A stretch of 64,000 bases of DNA from Citrobacter koseri ATCC BAA-895 (GCF_000018045.1 NC_009792.1:4526001-4590000); one strand, 5' to 3'. Shown: positions 52,421-61,549, counted from the stretch's first letter. Numbers and translations: made by a program. Notes: generated by a model from the sequence alone, not told the origin.

Positions 52421-53719
52421 ATGCAGGACAACACATTACAATTAAGCAACAGTAAAGCGACCACCGCAGCGTTCTCAGGAAAACTACCGTTTACGAAATA
52501 CGATTTTGGCTGGGTGCTGTTATGTATCGGCATGGCCATTGGCGCCGGAACGGTGCTGATGCCGGTACAGATTGGGCTAAAAGGAATTTGGGTCTTTATC
52601 ACCGCGTTTATTATCGCCTACCCCGCAACCTATATCGTGCAGGATATTTACTTAAAGACGTTATCAGAAAGTGAAACCTGTAATGACTACACCGATATTA
52701 TCAGTCATTACCTGGGGAAAAACTGGGGCGTCTTCCTCGGCGTGATCTACTTTTTGATGATTATCCACGGCATTTTTATCTACTCTTTATCCGTGGTTTT
52801 CGACAGCGCGTCGTACATTAAGACCTTCGGTCTGACCGATGCCGATCTCTCGCAGTCCATCCTCTATAAAGTGGCGATCTTCGCCGTACTGGTCGCTATC
52901 GCCTCCGGTGGAGAAAAGCTGCTGTTTAAAATCTCCGGCCCTATGGTGGTGGTGAAAGTAGGCATCATCCTGATCTTCGGTTTCGCGATGATTCCGCACT
53001 GGAACTTCAGCAATATTACGGCCTTCCCGCAGGCGTCGGTCTTCTTCCGCGATGTGCTGCTCACCGTCCCCTTCTGTTTTTTCTCGGCGGTGTTTATTCA
53101 GGTACTGAACCCAATGAACATTGCCTACCGCAAACGAGAAGCCGACAGAGTGCTGGCGACGCGCATGGCCATTCGTACCCACCGCATCAGCTATATCACG
53201 CTGATTGCCGTGATCCTGTTCTTCTCGTTTTCGTTTACCTTCTCCATCAGCCACGAAGAAGCCGTTTCCGCCTTTGAGCAGAATATCTCCGCGCTGGCAT
53301 TGGCTGCGCAGGTCATTCCCGGACAGATCATTCATTTCACCTCAACGGTACTGAATATCTTTGCGGTTCTCACCGCCTTCTTCGGTATTTACCTGGGTTT
53401 TCATGAAGCGATTAAGGGCATCATTCTCAACGTGCTGAGCCGGGTTATCGACGTGGAGAAGATCAATCCGCTGGTACTGACGCTTGGCATCTGTACCTTT
53501 ATCGTTATCACGCTGGTCATTTGGGTATCGTTCCGCGTCTCGGTGCTGGTGTTCTTCCAGTTGGGTAGCCCGCTGTACGGCATTGTGTCGTGCATCATCC
53601 CTTTTTTCCTGATCTATAAAGTCACGCAACTGGAAAAACTGCGCGGCCTGAAAACCTGGCTGATTCTGCTGTATGGGATTTTGCTGTGCCTGTCGCCGCT
53701 CCTGAAGCTGATTGAATAA
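52421..53719 (+). CDS. yhjV: YhjV, HAAAP-family amino-acid permease
   Basis: 432 residues with about 11 membrane helices, matching remembered E. coli YhjV closely from KLPFTKYDFGWVLLCIGMAIG to the LLCLSPLLKLIE end. The family (SdaC, TdcC, Mtr, TyrP) imports hydroxy or aromatic amino acids with protons. The substrate of YhjV is not established. Its position right behind megL and the sigma-54 promoter suggests import of methionine or another MGL substrate here. GGGCAGGGGG is a strong SD. In K-12 the gene exists without megL. Confidence 0.92.
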   Translation: MQDNTLQLSNSKATTAAFSGKLPFTKYDFGWVLLCIGMAIGAGTVLMPVQIGLKGIWVFITAFIIAYPATYIVQDIYLKTLSESETCNDYTDIISHYLGKNWGVFLGVIYFLMIIHGIFIYSLSVVFDSASYIKTFGLTDADLSQSILYKVAIFAVLVAIASGGEKLLFKISGPMVVVKVGIILIFGFAMIPHWNFSNITAFPQASVFFRDVLLTVPFCFFSAVFIQVLNPMNIAYRKREADRVLATRMAIRTHRISYITLIAVILFFSFSFTFSISHEEAVSAFEQNISALALAAQVIPGQIIHFTSTVLNIFAVLTAFFGIYLGFHEAIKGIILNVLSRVIDVEKINPLVLTLGICTFIVITLVIWVSFRVSVLVFFQLGSPLYGIVSCIIPFFLIYKVTQLEKLRGLKTWLILLYGILLCLSPLLKLIE

Positions 53720-53752
53720 CGCGTTCCGTGCGCCGTCGATTCCTGGCGGCGC

Positions 53753-54955
53753 TTAACTTACCCCCTCCAGTTGGTAGCTGCGTATTTTATTCAGCACCGT
53801 CGTGTGCGAAACCCCCAACGCTTTCGCGATATGCCGGGAGGAGACATTCTCTTCCACCATCTGCTCAATCAGCTGCCGCTCAGCATGTTGCACCTGCTCT
53901 TTGAAGGGGCGGTCGGGATGCCCCGGCAACGCTTGTGACACCGTTGAAAGCCCCAAATCATCGCAGGTGATGACATCACTTTCTGACATCAGCATCAGAC
54001 GGATAATGGTGTTCTCCAGTTCGCGAACGTTGCCCGGCCAGTGGTGGTGACGCAGTGACTCAAAACAGGCTTTGTCCAGTATCAGCCGCCGTTGAAACTC
54101 TTTGGCATATTTCTGTACAAAATGGCTAATCAGTAAAGTGATATCCGAAGGACGCTCGCGCAACGGCGGAATCGTGAGCGTCAGTACGTTAATGCGATAC
54201 CAGAGATCGGCGCGCAGCAGTCGCTGTTCGACCATCTCTTCCAGGTTCGCGTTGGTGGCGACAATAATACGCGCGTTAACCGGGATCACCTGCGCCCCGC
54301 CGACGCGGCGGATGCCGCCGTCCTGAAGCACCCGCAGCAGCTTGGCCTGTAAATTCAGCGGCATTTCGCCAAATTCATCAAGAAACAGCGTTCCCTTATC
54401 CGCCATTTCAAACAACCCTTTTTTCCCTCTGCCGTCCGCACCGCTGAACGCCCCTTTTTCATAACCAAAAAGTTCGCTCTCCATCAATGCCTCAGGCAGC
54501 GTTGAGCAGTTGACGGGGATAAACGGATAAAAGCGCCGCTGCCCGGAATTATGAATGGCGCGCGCCAGTAGCTCTTTACCCGTGCCGGTCTCACCACGGA
54601 TCAGGACGGTATATTTGCTGTCAGCGATTTTTAGCGCTTTTTCAATCAGCACCTGCATACTCTGGCTGCTACAGATAATGTCGGAGAAATAGCGCGGTCG
54701 CGTCAGTTCGGGCGTGGTCAGTTCAGAAAGATTCTCTGAGAGATAAGCGACATTAATAATGTCGGCATGTTGATTGAGGCAGGTCTGGACGCTGGAAATA
54801 TCCTGCAAATGGCGGCACCAGGATTTAATCAGAATCCGACCCGGCGTGACCTTCATGGAGATAATATTAATATCGCGGCAGGAAAACTCCTTGAGGACAT
54901 CCTCAACCATAGACAGACGATCGATTGTTTTAATATCCCAGCGTATCGTGACCAC
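53753..54955 (-). CDS. TyrR-like sigma-54 enhancer-binding activator
   Basis: 400 residues from a GTG start at 54955 with GGAG six bases upstream. Residues about 1-75 resemble the ACT-like sensor of TyrR (DRLSMVEDVLKEFSCRDINI). No PAS domain is evident. Residues about 93-325 are the AAA+ domain: Walker A GETGTGKE (121-128), sigma-54 contact loop GAFSGA (168-173), Walker B GTLFLDEF (188-195) and WPGNVRELEN (306-315). A Fis-type HTH closes the protein (SSRHIAKALGVSHTTVLNKI, 372-391). E. coli TyrR (513 residues) has a PAS domain and works with sigma-70; this protein keeps a near-canonical GAFTGA, so it should act on RpoN. It is convergent with yhjV and the likely activator of megL-yhjV. Absent from K-12 at this locus. 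Confidence 0.9.
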   Translation of the reverse strand: MVTIRWDIKTIDRLSMVEDVLKEFSCRDINIISMKVTPGRILIKSWCRHLQDISSVQTCLNQHADIINVAYLSENLSELTTPELTRPRYFSDIICSSQSMQVLIEKALKIADSKYTVLIRGETGTGKELLARAIHNSGQRRFYPFIPVNCSTLPEALMESELFGYEKGAFSGADGRGKKGLFEMADKGTLFLDEFGEMPLNLQAKLLRVLQDGGIRRVGGAQVIPVNARIIVATNANLEEMVEQRLLRADLWYRINVLTLTIPPLRERPSDITLLISHFVQKYAKEFQRRLILDKACFESLRHHHWPGNVRELENTIIRLMLMSESDVITCDDLGLSTVSQALPGHPDRPFKEQVQHAERQLIEQMVEENVSSRHIAKALGVSHTTVLNKIRSYQLEGVS

Positions 54956-54968
54956 GTTGGCTCCAGAT

Positions 54969-54989
54969 ATTTCTGTGGCAATCAGAAAT
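54969..54989. promoter_or_regulatory. Inverted repeat upstream of the TyrR-like activator gene
   Basis: ATTTCTG (54969-54975) and CAGAAAT (54983-54989) are exact inverted arms around TGGCAAT. The repeat lies 14 bases upstream of the GTG codon and may be an autoregulatory operator. The enclosed TGGCAA equals half of the palindrome upstream of megL. Confidence 0.45.
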
Positions 54990-55062
54990 CTGCTTACATT
55001 CTAGTCGCTATGGGATAATGTTCTGCCGATGGACTCACATTGTGGAGCCAAAAATGGAATAT

Positions 55063-55089
55063 AAAAAAACCGGAGCACAAGGCTCCGGT
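55063..55089 (-). terminator. Rho-independent terminator of the dpp operon
   Basis: On the minus strand ACCGGAGC (55089-55082), loop CTTGT, GCTCCGGT (55076-55069), then a T-run to 55063. It is 20 bases after the dppF stop codon. Confidence 0.92.
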
Positions 55090-55109
55090 TATGAGGCAAT
55101 AACCAACAG

Positions 55110-56114
55110 TTATTGCTGTCGGTTCTCATCCTGATCGACGGCGAAACAGGCCACCAGTTGACCGCCGTAATCTTTAAGCTGCGGCTGCAACTGGGTGCAG
55201 GGGCCAAAGCGACGACGGCAACGGGCGTTGAAGGCGCAGCCCGGCGGCGGATTCAGCGGGCTTGGCAGCTCGCCGGTCAGCTTGATGCGCTCGCGGCGGT
55301 CATCCGGGTTCAAACGCGGCGTCGCGGAGAGCAGCGCCTGCGTATACGGATGGCGCGGGTTGGTAAAGATCTGCTCCTTCGTCCCTTTCTCCACGCAGCG
55401 GCCGAGATACATCACCATCACCTCATCGGCAATGTGTTCGACCACCGACAGGTCGTGCGAGATAAAGACGTAAGACAGCCCCAGTTCCTGCTGCAAATCC
55501 ATCATCAGGTTCAACACCTGCGCGCGCACGGAAACGTCCAGCGCGGAGACCGGTTCATCGGCGATCACCACGTCCGGGTCAAGCATCAGACCGCGGGCGA
55601 TAGCAATACGTTGACGCTGGCCGCCGGAAAACATGTGCGGGTAGCGATCGTAATGCTCGGTTTTAAGGCCGACTTTCGCCATCATCGCCAGCGCTTTTTC
55701 ACGACGCTGCTCTTTGCTGAGCGAGGTGTTGATCAGCAGTGGCTCTTCCAGAATCTGCCCCACTTTCTTACGCGGGTTCAGCGAACCATACGGGTTCTGG
55801 AACACAATCTGGATTTTCTGCCGACGCAGTTTTTGCGCCTGCGGATCGTGCCTGAGCAGATCCTGCCCCTGATAATACAGTTCTCCGCCGGTCGGCGTTT
55901 CAATCATCGTCAGCAGGCGGCCCAGCGTGGATTTCCCGCAGCCGGACTCGCCCACGACCGCCAGCGTTTTGCCGCGCTCAAGGGTGAACGATACGCCATC
56001 CAGCGCTTTTACCAGGCGCTCGGGCGCAAACAGCCCCTTCTTCACCGGGTAGTGTTTTTTCAAATCGATGGCCTGCAACAGCGGCTGTTGCAAGGTGGCC
56101 TCGTGCGTACTCAT
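55110..56114 (-). CDS. dppF: Dipeptide ABC transporter ATP-binding protein DppF
   Basis: 334 residues. The ABC ATPase motifs are Walker A GESGCGKST, signature LLSGGQ-type FSGGQRQRIAIARGL, and Walker B VVIADEPVSALD, with an oligopeptide-family C-terminal cluster (PPPGCAFNARCRRRFGPC, residues near 300) that may hold a metal or Fe-S site. It pairs with DppD to power dipeptide and haem uptake through DppBC. The start overlaps the dppD stop by four bases. Confidence 0.95.
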   Translation of the reverse strand: MSTHEATLQQPLLQAIDLKKHYPVKKGLFAPERLVKALDGVSFTLERGKTLAVVGESGCGKSTLGRLLTMIETPTGGELYYQGQDLLRHDPQAQKLRRQKIQIVFQNPYGSLNPRKKVGQILEEPLLINTSLSKEQRREKALAMMAKVGLKTEHYDRYPHMFSGGQRQRIAIARGLMLDPDVVIADEPVSALDVSVRAQVLNLMMDLQQELGLSYVFISHDLSVVEHIADEVMVMYLGRCVEKGTKEQIFTNPRHPYTQALLSATPRLNPDDRRERIKLTGELPSPLNPPPGCAFNARCRRRFGPCTQLQPQLKDYGGQLVACFAVDQDENRQQ

Positions 56115-57094
56115 AGTGTGGGCCTCCCGGCATCATCGAGTGGATAGTGGCATTTGGACTGGCGGCCGTCGCCGAGCAGATTCAGATCCGGCTCTTCGCT
56201 ACGGCATTTATCCGTGGCATACGGGCAGCGCGGGTTCAACAGACAGCCGTTCGGGCGGTCATATTTTCCCGGCACCACGCCCGGCAGCGACGCCAGGCGC
56301 GCTTTATCCTGCGCGAATTCCGGCAGTGCGCGCAGCAACGCCTGCGTATACGGATGACGCGGCGCGCGGAAGATATCGTGCGCCGCCCCTGTCTCTACCA
56401 CCTGTCCGGCATACATTACGATGATTTTATGCGCGGCTTCCGCCACCAGCGCCAGATCGTGAGTAATCAGCACCAGCGCCATATTTTCTTTCTGCTGCAA
56501 TTCCAGCAGCAGTTCGATGATTTGCGCCTGGATGGTCACGTCCAGCGCAGTGGTCGGTTCATCGGCAATCAGCAGTTTCGGACGACAGGCAATCGCCATG
56601 GCAATCATCACGCGCTGGCTCATCCCACCGGACAACTGGTGCGGGTAGACATCCAGACGCGACGCCGGATCGGGAATCCCCACCTGAGTCAGCAGGTCAA
56701 TCGCCCGCTGCCGACGGGTTTTCCTGTTGCCGCCCTGATGCACCTTAATCGCTTCCATAATCTGGAAACCTACGGTGTAGCACGGGTTCAGGCTGGTCAT
56801 CGGGTCCTGGAAGATCATCGCCACTTCCGCGCCCACCAGGTTGCGGCGCTCTTTCTCAGAGATGCGCTGCAAGTCCTGACCGTTGAATTCCAGTTTTTCC
56901 GCCATCACGCGGCCCGGGAAGTCAATCAGCCCCATAATCGCCAGCGAGCTAACCGATTTACCGGAGCCGGACTCGCCGACAATACCAACGACTTCGCCCT
57001 GATTTACGCTGTAGCTTACGCGGTCTACCGCGCGAAACGGCGTACCTTCGTCACCGAAGTGCACCGATAATTTATCTACGTTTAATAACGCCAT
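56111..57094 (-). CDS. dppD: Dipeptide ABC transporter ATP-binding protein DppD
   Basis: 327 residues. Walker A GESGSGKSVSSLAI, signature LSGGMSQRVMIAMAI, Walker B LLIADEPTTALD and the C-terminal Cys cluster (PNGCLLNPRCPYATDKC) are all present. It forms the heterodimeric ATPase with DppF. Ten bases separate it from dppC, and it overlaps dppF by four. Confidence 0.95.
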   Translation of the reverse strand: MALLNVDKLSVHFGDEGTPFRAVDRVSYSVNQGEVVGIVGESGSGKSVSSLAIMGLIDFPGRVMAEKLEFNGQDLQRISEKERRNLVGAEVAMIFQDPMTSLNPCYTVGFQIMEAIKVHQGGNRKTRRQRAIDLLTQVGIPDPASRLDVYPHQLSGGMSQRVMIAMAIACRPKLLIADEPTTALDVTIQAQIIELLLELQQKENMALVLITHDLALVAEAAHKIIVMYAGQVVETGAAHDIFRAPRHPYTQALLRALPEFAQDKARLASLPGVVPGKYDRPNGCLLNPRCPYATDKCRSEEPDLNLLGDGRQSKCHYPLDDAGRPTL

Positions 57095-57104
57095 CTCGAA
57101 CCTC

Positions 57105-58007
57105 TTACTGCTTCAGTTTGGGATCGAGCGCGTCACGCAGACCGTCACCCATCAGGTTAAATGCCAGCACCGTCAGCAGGATCGCCAGACCCGGGAAGGT
57201 CACGACCCACCAGGCACTTTGTGCGAACTGCAACACGTCGGAGAGCATGGTGCCCCACTCCGGTGTCGGCGGCTGCGCACCCATGCCGAGGAAGCCCAGG
57301 GCGGCCATATCGAGAATGGCGTTAGAGAAACCGAGCGACGCCTGAACGATCAGCGGCGCAAGGCAGTTCGGGAAGATATTGACGAACATCTGGCGCATCG
57401 CGCCTGCGCCCGCCACGCGGGAAGCGGTAACGTAATCGCGGTTCACCTCCACCAGCACGGCGGCGCGGGTCAGACGCACGTAGTGCGGGAGCGCCACAAA
57501 GGTCAGCGCCAGCGCGGCGTTACCGATAGAGGGGCCAAAGATCGCCACCAGCACCAGCGCCAGCAGCAGGCTTGGCAGCGCCAGCATGATATCGACGACG
57601 CGCATGATGATGTTATCAACAATGCCGCCGAAGTAACCCGCGACCAGGCCGAGCACAATCCCCATCACCAGCGACAGCACCACCACCAGGCAGCCCACCA
57701 GCAGCGACAGACGTGCGCCATACATCAGGCGCGACAGCACATCGCGACCGACATCATCCGTTCCCAGCAGGTGCGCGATACTGCCGCCTTCCTGCCACGC
57801 AGGTGGCGCCAGCAGCACATCGCGGAACTGATCTGCCGGGTTATACGGCGCGATGACGTTCGCGAACACCGCAATCAGGATCATGATGACGACATACGCC
57901 AGACCGACAACCGCACCCTTGTTGCGTTTAAAATAGTGCCAGAACTCCTGCAACGGGGTCATCGGCACCGGTGCAGAGATAACTTTATTTTCAGTAACCT
58001 GTGACAT
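57105..58007 (-). CDS. dppC: Dipeptide ABC transporter permease DppC
   Basis: 300 residues with six hydrophobic helices and the OppC-type N-terminal extension (FWHYFKRNKGAVVGLAYVVIM). The EAA loop that contacts the ATPase appears around SRVAGAGAMRQMFVNIFPN. Inner-membrane partner of DppB. It lies nine bases after dppB and ten before dppD. Confidence 0.95.
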   Translation of the reverse strand: MSQVTENKVISAPVPMTPLQEFWHYFKRNKGAVVGLAYVVIMILIAVFANVIAPYNPADQFRDVLLAPPAWQEGGSIAHLLGTDDVGRDVLSRLMYGARLSLLVGCLVVVLSLVMGIVLGLVAGYFGGIVDNIIMRVVDIMLALPSLLLALVLVAIFGPSIGNAALALTFVALPHYVRLTRAAVLVEVNRDYVTASRVAGAGAMRQMFVNIFPNCLAPLIVQASLGFSNAILDMAALGFLGMGAQPPTPEWGTMLSDVLQFAQSAWWVVTFPGLAILLTVLAFNLMGDGLRDALDPKLKQ

Positions 58008-58016
58008 GATGGCCCC

Positions 58017-59036
58017 TTACTTCTTATGACGAATACGCGGGTTCACCACGCCGTACAGCAGGTCGACCAGCAGGTTGACGAGAATAATCATCGTCGCTAC
58101 CAGTAACACCCCGCCCTGTACGACCGGATAATCGCGTCGTTGCAGCGCATCAATCAGCCAACGGCCAAGGCCAGGCCACGAGAAGATGGTTTCGGTCAGG
58201 ATCGCCCCTGCCAGCAGCGTCCCTACCTGCAAACCGATAACGGTCACGACCGGCAGCATCGCGTTACGCAGCGCGTGTACGATGATGACGCGCATCCTTG
58301 TGAGACCTTTGGCGCGCGCGGTACGGATATAATCTTCACCCAGCACTTCCAGCATGGAGGAGCGGGTCATACGCACGATAACCGCCAGCGGTATCGTACC
58401 GAGCACCATCGCAGGCAGGATCATGTGCGCGACAGCATCAATAAAGTTGCCCTCTTCGCCCCAGATAGCCGTGTCAATCAGCATAAAGCCGGTTAACGGA
58501 TTGGAGTCATCAAGGAACACCATATCGCTGACGCGCCCGGAAACCGGCGTCAGGTTCCATTGCACCGATACCAGCATGATCAGCATCATGCCCCACCAGA
58601 AGATAGGCATAGAGTAACCGGTCAGCGCCAGGCCAACAGCGGTATGATCGAAAATGGAACCGCGCTTCACGGCGGCCAGCACGCCGACCGGAATCCCTAC
58701 TGCGGTGGCGAAAATCATGGCGCAGACGCCAAGTTCCAGCGTCGCTTTAAAGCGAGGCACGAACTCGTCCCACACCGGCAAACGGCTTTTCAGCGAGATG
58801 CCCAAATCGCCATGCATCACCCCCCAGATGTAATGGAGGTACTGCTGCCACATCGGTTTATCCAGACCGAGTTCAGCCAGCAGTTGAGCATGACGCTCAG
58901 GAGAGATACCACGCTCACCTGCCATGATCATGACCGGATCGCCCGGGATCATATGGACGAAGGCAAAGGTGAGAAGGGTGATACCGATAAACGTGGGGAT
59001 GACGAGTCCCAAACGTCGGAGGATGAACTGCAACAT
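58017..59036 (-). CDS. dppB: Dipeptide ABC transporter permease DppB
   Basis: 339 residues from the ATG at 59036 (MLQFILRRLGLVIPTFIGITL), the E. coli start; the frame runs open upstream to 59219 through REP sequence and is not coding there. It has six membrane helices and the EAA-like ARAKGLTRMRVIIVHALRNAM. Together with DppC it forms the dipeptide channel. The 196-base gap to dppA contains hairpins and REPs that probably lower dppBCDF relative to dppA. Confidence 0.94.
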   Translation of the reverse strand: MLQFILRRLGLVIPTFIGITLLTFAFVHMIPGDPVMIMAGERGISPERHAQLLAELGLDKPMWQQYLHYIWGVMHGDLGISLKSRLPVWDEFVPRFKATLELGVCAMIFATAVGIPVGVLAAVKRGSIFDHTAVGLALTGYSMPIFWWGMMLIMLVSVQWNLTPVSGRVSDMVFLDDSNPLTGFMLIDTAIWGEEGNFIDAVAHMILPAMVLGTIPLAVIVRMTRSSMLEVLGEDYIRTARAKGLTRMRVIIVHALRNAMLPVVTVIGLQVGTLLAGAILTETIFSWPGLGRWLIDALQRRDYPVVQGGVLLVATMIILVNLLVDLLYGVVNPRIRHKK

Positions 59037-59102
59037 AACCCGGATTCTCTCTAATGACGCGCCGCCTGGTGACAGTGCGTCTGTATTGCTCACAAATCTT
59101 AT

Positions 59103-59202
59103 CCCACGGCATACGCCGCCGTGGGGTAAAGCATTACGCCGGGTGGCGCTGCGCTTACCCGGCCTACGATCGTAGGTTCGTGCAAACGCAGCGCCGCCGG
59201 GC
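59103..59202. repeat. dppA-dppB intercistronic hairpins and REP pair
   Basis: CCCACGGC (59103-59110) pairs with GCCGTGGG (59118-59125). It is followed by two REP-like units, cgccgggtggcgctgcgcttacccggcctacg (from about 59138) and an inverted one ending gcgccgccgggca (about 59202). The arrangement can protect the dppA 3' end and reduce read-through. Confidence 0.8.
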
Positions 59203-59232
59203 ATGGGGTGCTCAGGCACCCCTGGCTTTTAA

Positions 59233-60840
59233 TTATTCGACAGAGACGTTTTCAAAGTGGTGTTTGCCCAGAGGATCAACCACATAGCCTTTGACTTCTT
59301 TACGCACAGGTTCGTACACGGTGGAGTGAGCGATGATCAGCGCAGGCGCCTGGTCATGCATCACCACCTGAGCCTGTTTGTAGAGTTCAACACGCTTGTT
59401 GTGATCGTCAGTGGCGCGCGCCGGTTGAATCAAGTCTTCAAACGGCTTGTAGCACCAGCGAGAGTAGTTGGAACCGTCTTTCGCCGCAGCGCAGCTAAAC
59501 AGGGTCGCGAAGAAGTTATCCGGGTCCCCGTTATCACCGGTCCAGCCCATCATCACCGCCTGATGTTCACCTGACTTCGCACGCTTGAGGTATTCACCCC
59601 ACTCGTAGGTGACAATCTTGGCCTGTACGCCAATCTTCGCCCAGTCAGCCTGAATCATCTCAGCCATACGGCGAGCGTTCGGGTTGTACGGACGCTGTAC
59701 CGGCATCGCCCACAGTTCAACGGTGAAGCCTTTATCCTGGCCCGCTTCTTTCAGCAGCGCTTTGGCTTTTTCTGGATCGTAGTTGTAGTCTTTAACGTCG
59801 TCGTTATAGCCCCACATGGTCGGCGGAATCAGGTTCTTGGCTTCAACGCCCGCGCCCTGATAAACCGCTTTAATGATCGCCTCTTTGTTCACCGCGTAGG
59901 TCAGCGCCTGACGGACTTTCACGTCATCAAACGGTTTCTTCTCGGTGTTGAAAGAGAGGTAGCCGACGTTCAGACCCGCCTGCTCCATCAGGTTGATGTT
60001 TTTGTCCTGCTTCATGCGCGCGATGTCCGCCGGGTTCGGGTACGGCATCACCTGGCACTCATTTTTCTGTAGCTTGGCGTAACGCACGGACGCGTCAGGC
60101 GTAATGGAGAACACCAGACGGTCGATCTGCGGCTTGGTGCCCCAGAAACCATCAAACGCTTTATACAGAATGCGGGAGTCTTTCTGGTACTGCAACAGCT
60201 GGAACGGCCCCGTACCGATTGGGTTCAGATCCACTTTCTCCGGCGTACCGGCTTTCAGCATGTTGTCAGCATATTCTTTAGAGAGGATGGAGGCGAAGTC
60301 CATCGCCAGGTCAGCGAGGAACGGCGCTTCTGGACGGGTCAGCACGAACTGAACGGTGCTATCGTCCACTTTCTTCACTTCACTTATCAGGTCTGGCAGA
60401 CCCATCCCTTCGAAGTATTCATAGCTGCCGCCAGACACTTTGTGGTACGGGTTTTCGGCATTTTTCTGACGATCGAACGAGAACACCACGTCATCGGCGT
60501 TGAAATCGCGCGTCGGTTTAAAGTCTTTGCTGTCCTGCCACTTCACGCCCTGACGCAGGTGGAAGGTGTAGGTTTTGCCGTCTTCGCTGACATCCCACTT
60601 CTCAGCGAGGCCTGGAATAACTTCGGTTGTACCGATTTTAAATTCCACCAGACGGTTATAGATAGGTACTGAGCTGGCGTCATAGGTGGTGCCGGAGGTA
60701 AACAGCTGCGGGTTGAAGCCTTCTGGAGAACCTTCTGAACAATAAACCAGAGTTTTAGCCTGTACACTTGCTGCGACGGTCATGGCCACCAGGCTCAGAC
60801 CAAGCTTCAGCATCCCTGACTTCTTCAAGGAAATACTCAT
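59233..60840 (-). CDS. dppA: Periplasmic dipeptide-binding protein DppA
   Basis: 535 residues from the ATG at 60840 (MSISLKKSGMLKLGLS), as in E. coli; the frame open upstream to 60990 is leader. A Sec signal peptide ends SVQA before KTLVYCSEG. It is a class II peptide-binding protein of the SBP_bac_5 family, ending KHHFENVSVE. It captures dipeptides (and haem, 5-aminolaevulinate) and serves dipeptide chemotaxis through Tap where present. SD is GGAGCAG. A CA-rich GcvB-type target lies just upstream of the SD. Confidence 0.96.
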   Translation of the reverse strand: MSISLKKSGMLKLGLSLVAMTVAASVQAKTLVYCSEGSPEGFNPQLFTSGTTYDASSVPIYNRLVEFKIGTTEVIPGLAEKWDVSEDGKTYTFHLRQGVKWQDSKDFKPTRDFNADDVVFSFDRQKNAENPYHKVSGGSYEYFEGMGLPDLISEVKKVDDSTVQFVLTRPEAPFLADLAMDFASILSKEYADNMLKAGTPEKVDLNPIGTGPFQLLQYQKDSRILYKAFDGFWGTKPQIDRLVFSITPDASVRYAKLQKNECQVMPYPNPADIARMKQDKNINLMEQAGLNVGYLSFNTEKKPFDDVKVRQALTYAVNKEAIIKAVYQGAGVEAKNLIPPTMWGYNDDVKDYNYDPEKAKALLKEAGQDKGFTVELWAMPVQRPYNPNARRMAEMIQADWAKIGVQAKIVTYEWGEYLKRAKSGEHQAVMMGWTGDNGDPDNFFATLFSCAAAKDGSNYSRWCYKPFEDLIQPARATDDHNKRVELYKQAQVVMHDQAPALIIAHSTVYEPVRKEVKGYVVDPLGKHHFENVSVE

Positions 60841-61405
60841 TCTTCTGCTCCAAATGTGATGTTGTTGTTTTACCCTTTGCAGTGGGTTTGCACCGCCTGG
60901 CCTTTTTTGTTTTTTACCCGGCCGGGTCGGCGTTAAGAGGATGGGGATTCCGTTCACATAAGCGCCTGAGTTGCAGTGCGGATTCTCCATGAAATGCCCC
61001 TCATGCCCTACAATCTGTCAACAGAATGTGAAAACGTCAATACAGGCAACCATGATTTACAACAACGGTGAGAATTCACAAACAAAGATTAAAAAAACTT
61101 CAAACGACTATTTTCAGCAGGGAAATTTGTGCTACTCCGTTAACACCAGAATTAATCGCTTCATATTTCGCAACATTTGGTGATTAACGTTTGTGCAGAT
61201 TGTGAAAAATTTCTGACGAAATGCTGCATATCTGAGCGATTAATATCACGAACGCTAAAACGCACAGCGGAAAATGCTGGGCTCAGCCATAAGTAACGCA
61301 AAAAAAAATTTAAGCAAAGATAAAAAAAGGCAATGGAATATGTCACAAAAACGTGAACAAACAGTGAGAAGTGATGCACATTTTTTGCCAATGGCGAAAT
61401 CGCCC
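60841..61405. other. dppA upstream region
   Basis: About 565 bases without a gene. A possible dpp promoter is TTGACG (minus, 61040-61035) with CAGATT (61017-61012) at 17 bases, giving a leader of about 165 bases; the -10 is poor. Further upstream (61060-61390) the sequence is very AT-rich with poly-A tracts, suggesting curved, H-NS-type DNA. No RNA gene or frame was recognised. Confidence 0.5.
60855..60870 (-). promoter_or_regulatory. GcvB sRNA target site in the dppA leader
   Basis: The minus-strand mRNA reads AAACAACAACATCACA directly upstream of the GGAGCAG SD. This CA-rich element is the kind paired by the GU-rich R1 region of GcvB, which represses dppA in E. coli and Salmonella. gcvB itself is not in the window. 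Confidence 0.75.
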
Positions 61406-61496
61406 GTAGGCCGGATAAGGCGCCTGCGCCGCCATCCGGCGTTGCCGAAAGTGGGCGACCGATCCCGCCTGATGGCGCTGCGCTTATCAGGCCTAC
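61406..61496. repeat. REP/BIME pair downstream of proK
   Basis: gtaggccggataaggcgcc ... gccatccggcg and the inverted unit gcctgatggcgctgcgcttatcaggcctac, between the proK terminator and the dppA upstream region. Confidence 0.87.
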
Positions 61497-61516
61497 AATG
61501 CTGAATTCCAGGCAGC

Positions 61517-61543
61517 AAAAAGCCAGCCCGTAGGCTGGCTTTT
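61517..61543 (-). terminator. Intrinsic terminator of proK
   Basis: AAAAGCCAGCC (61518-61528), loop CGTA, GGCTGGCTTTT (61533-61543). On the minus strand the stem ends in a T-run, seven bases after the tRNA CCA end. Confidence 0.9.
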
Positions 61544-61549
61544 CTGAAT

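Noticed and set aside
55113..57070. Two long plus-strand frames (344 and 307 codons) opposite dppF and dppD
   Set aside because: Both mirror well-conserved ABC ATPases and show composition typical of antisense shadows.
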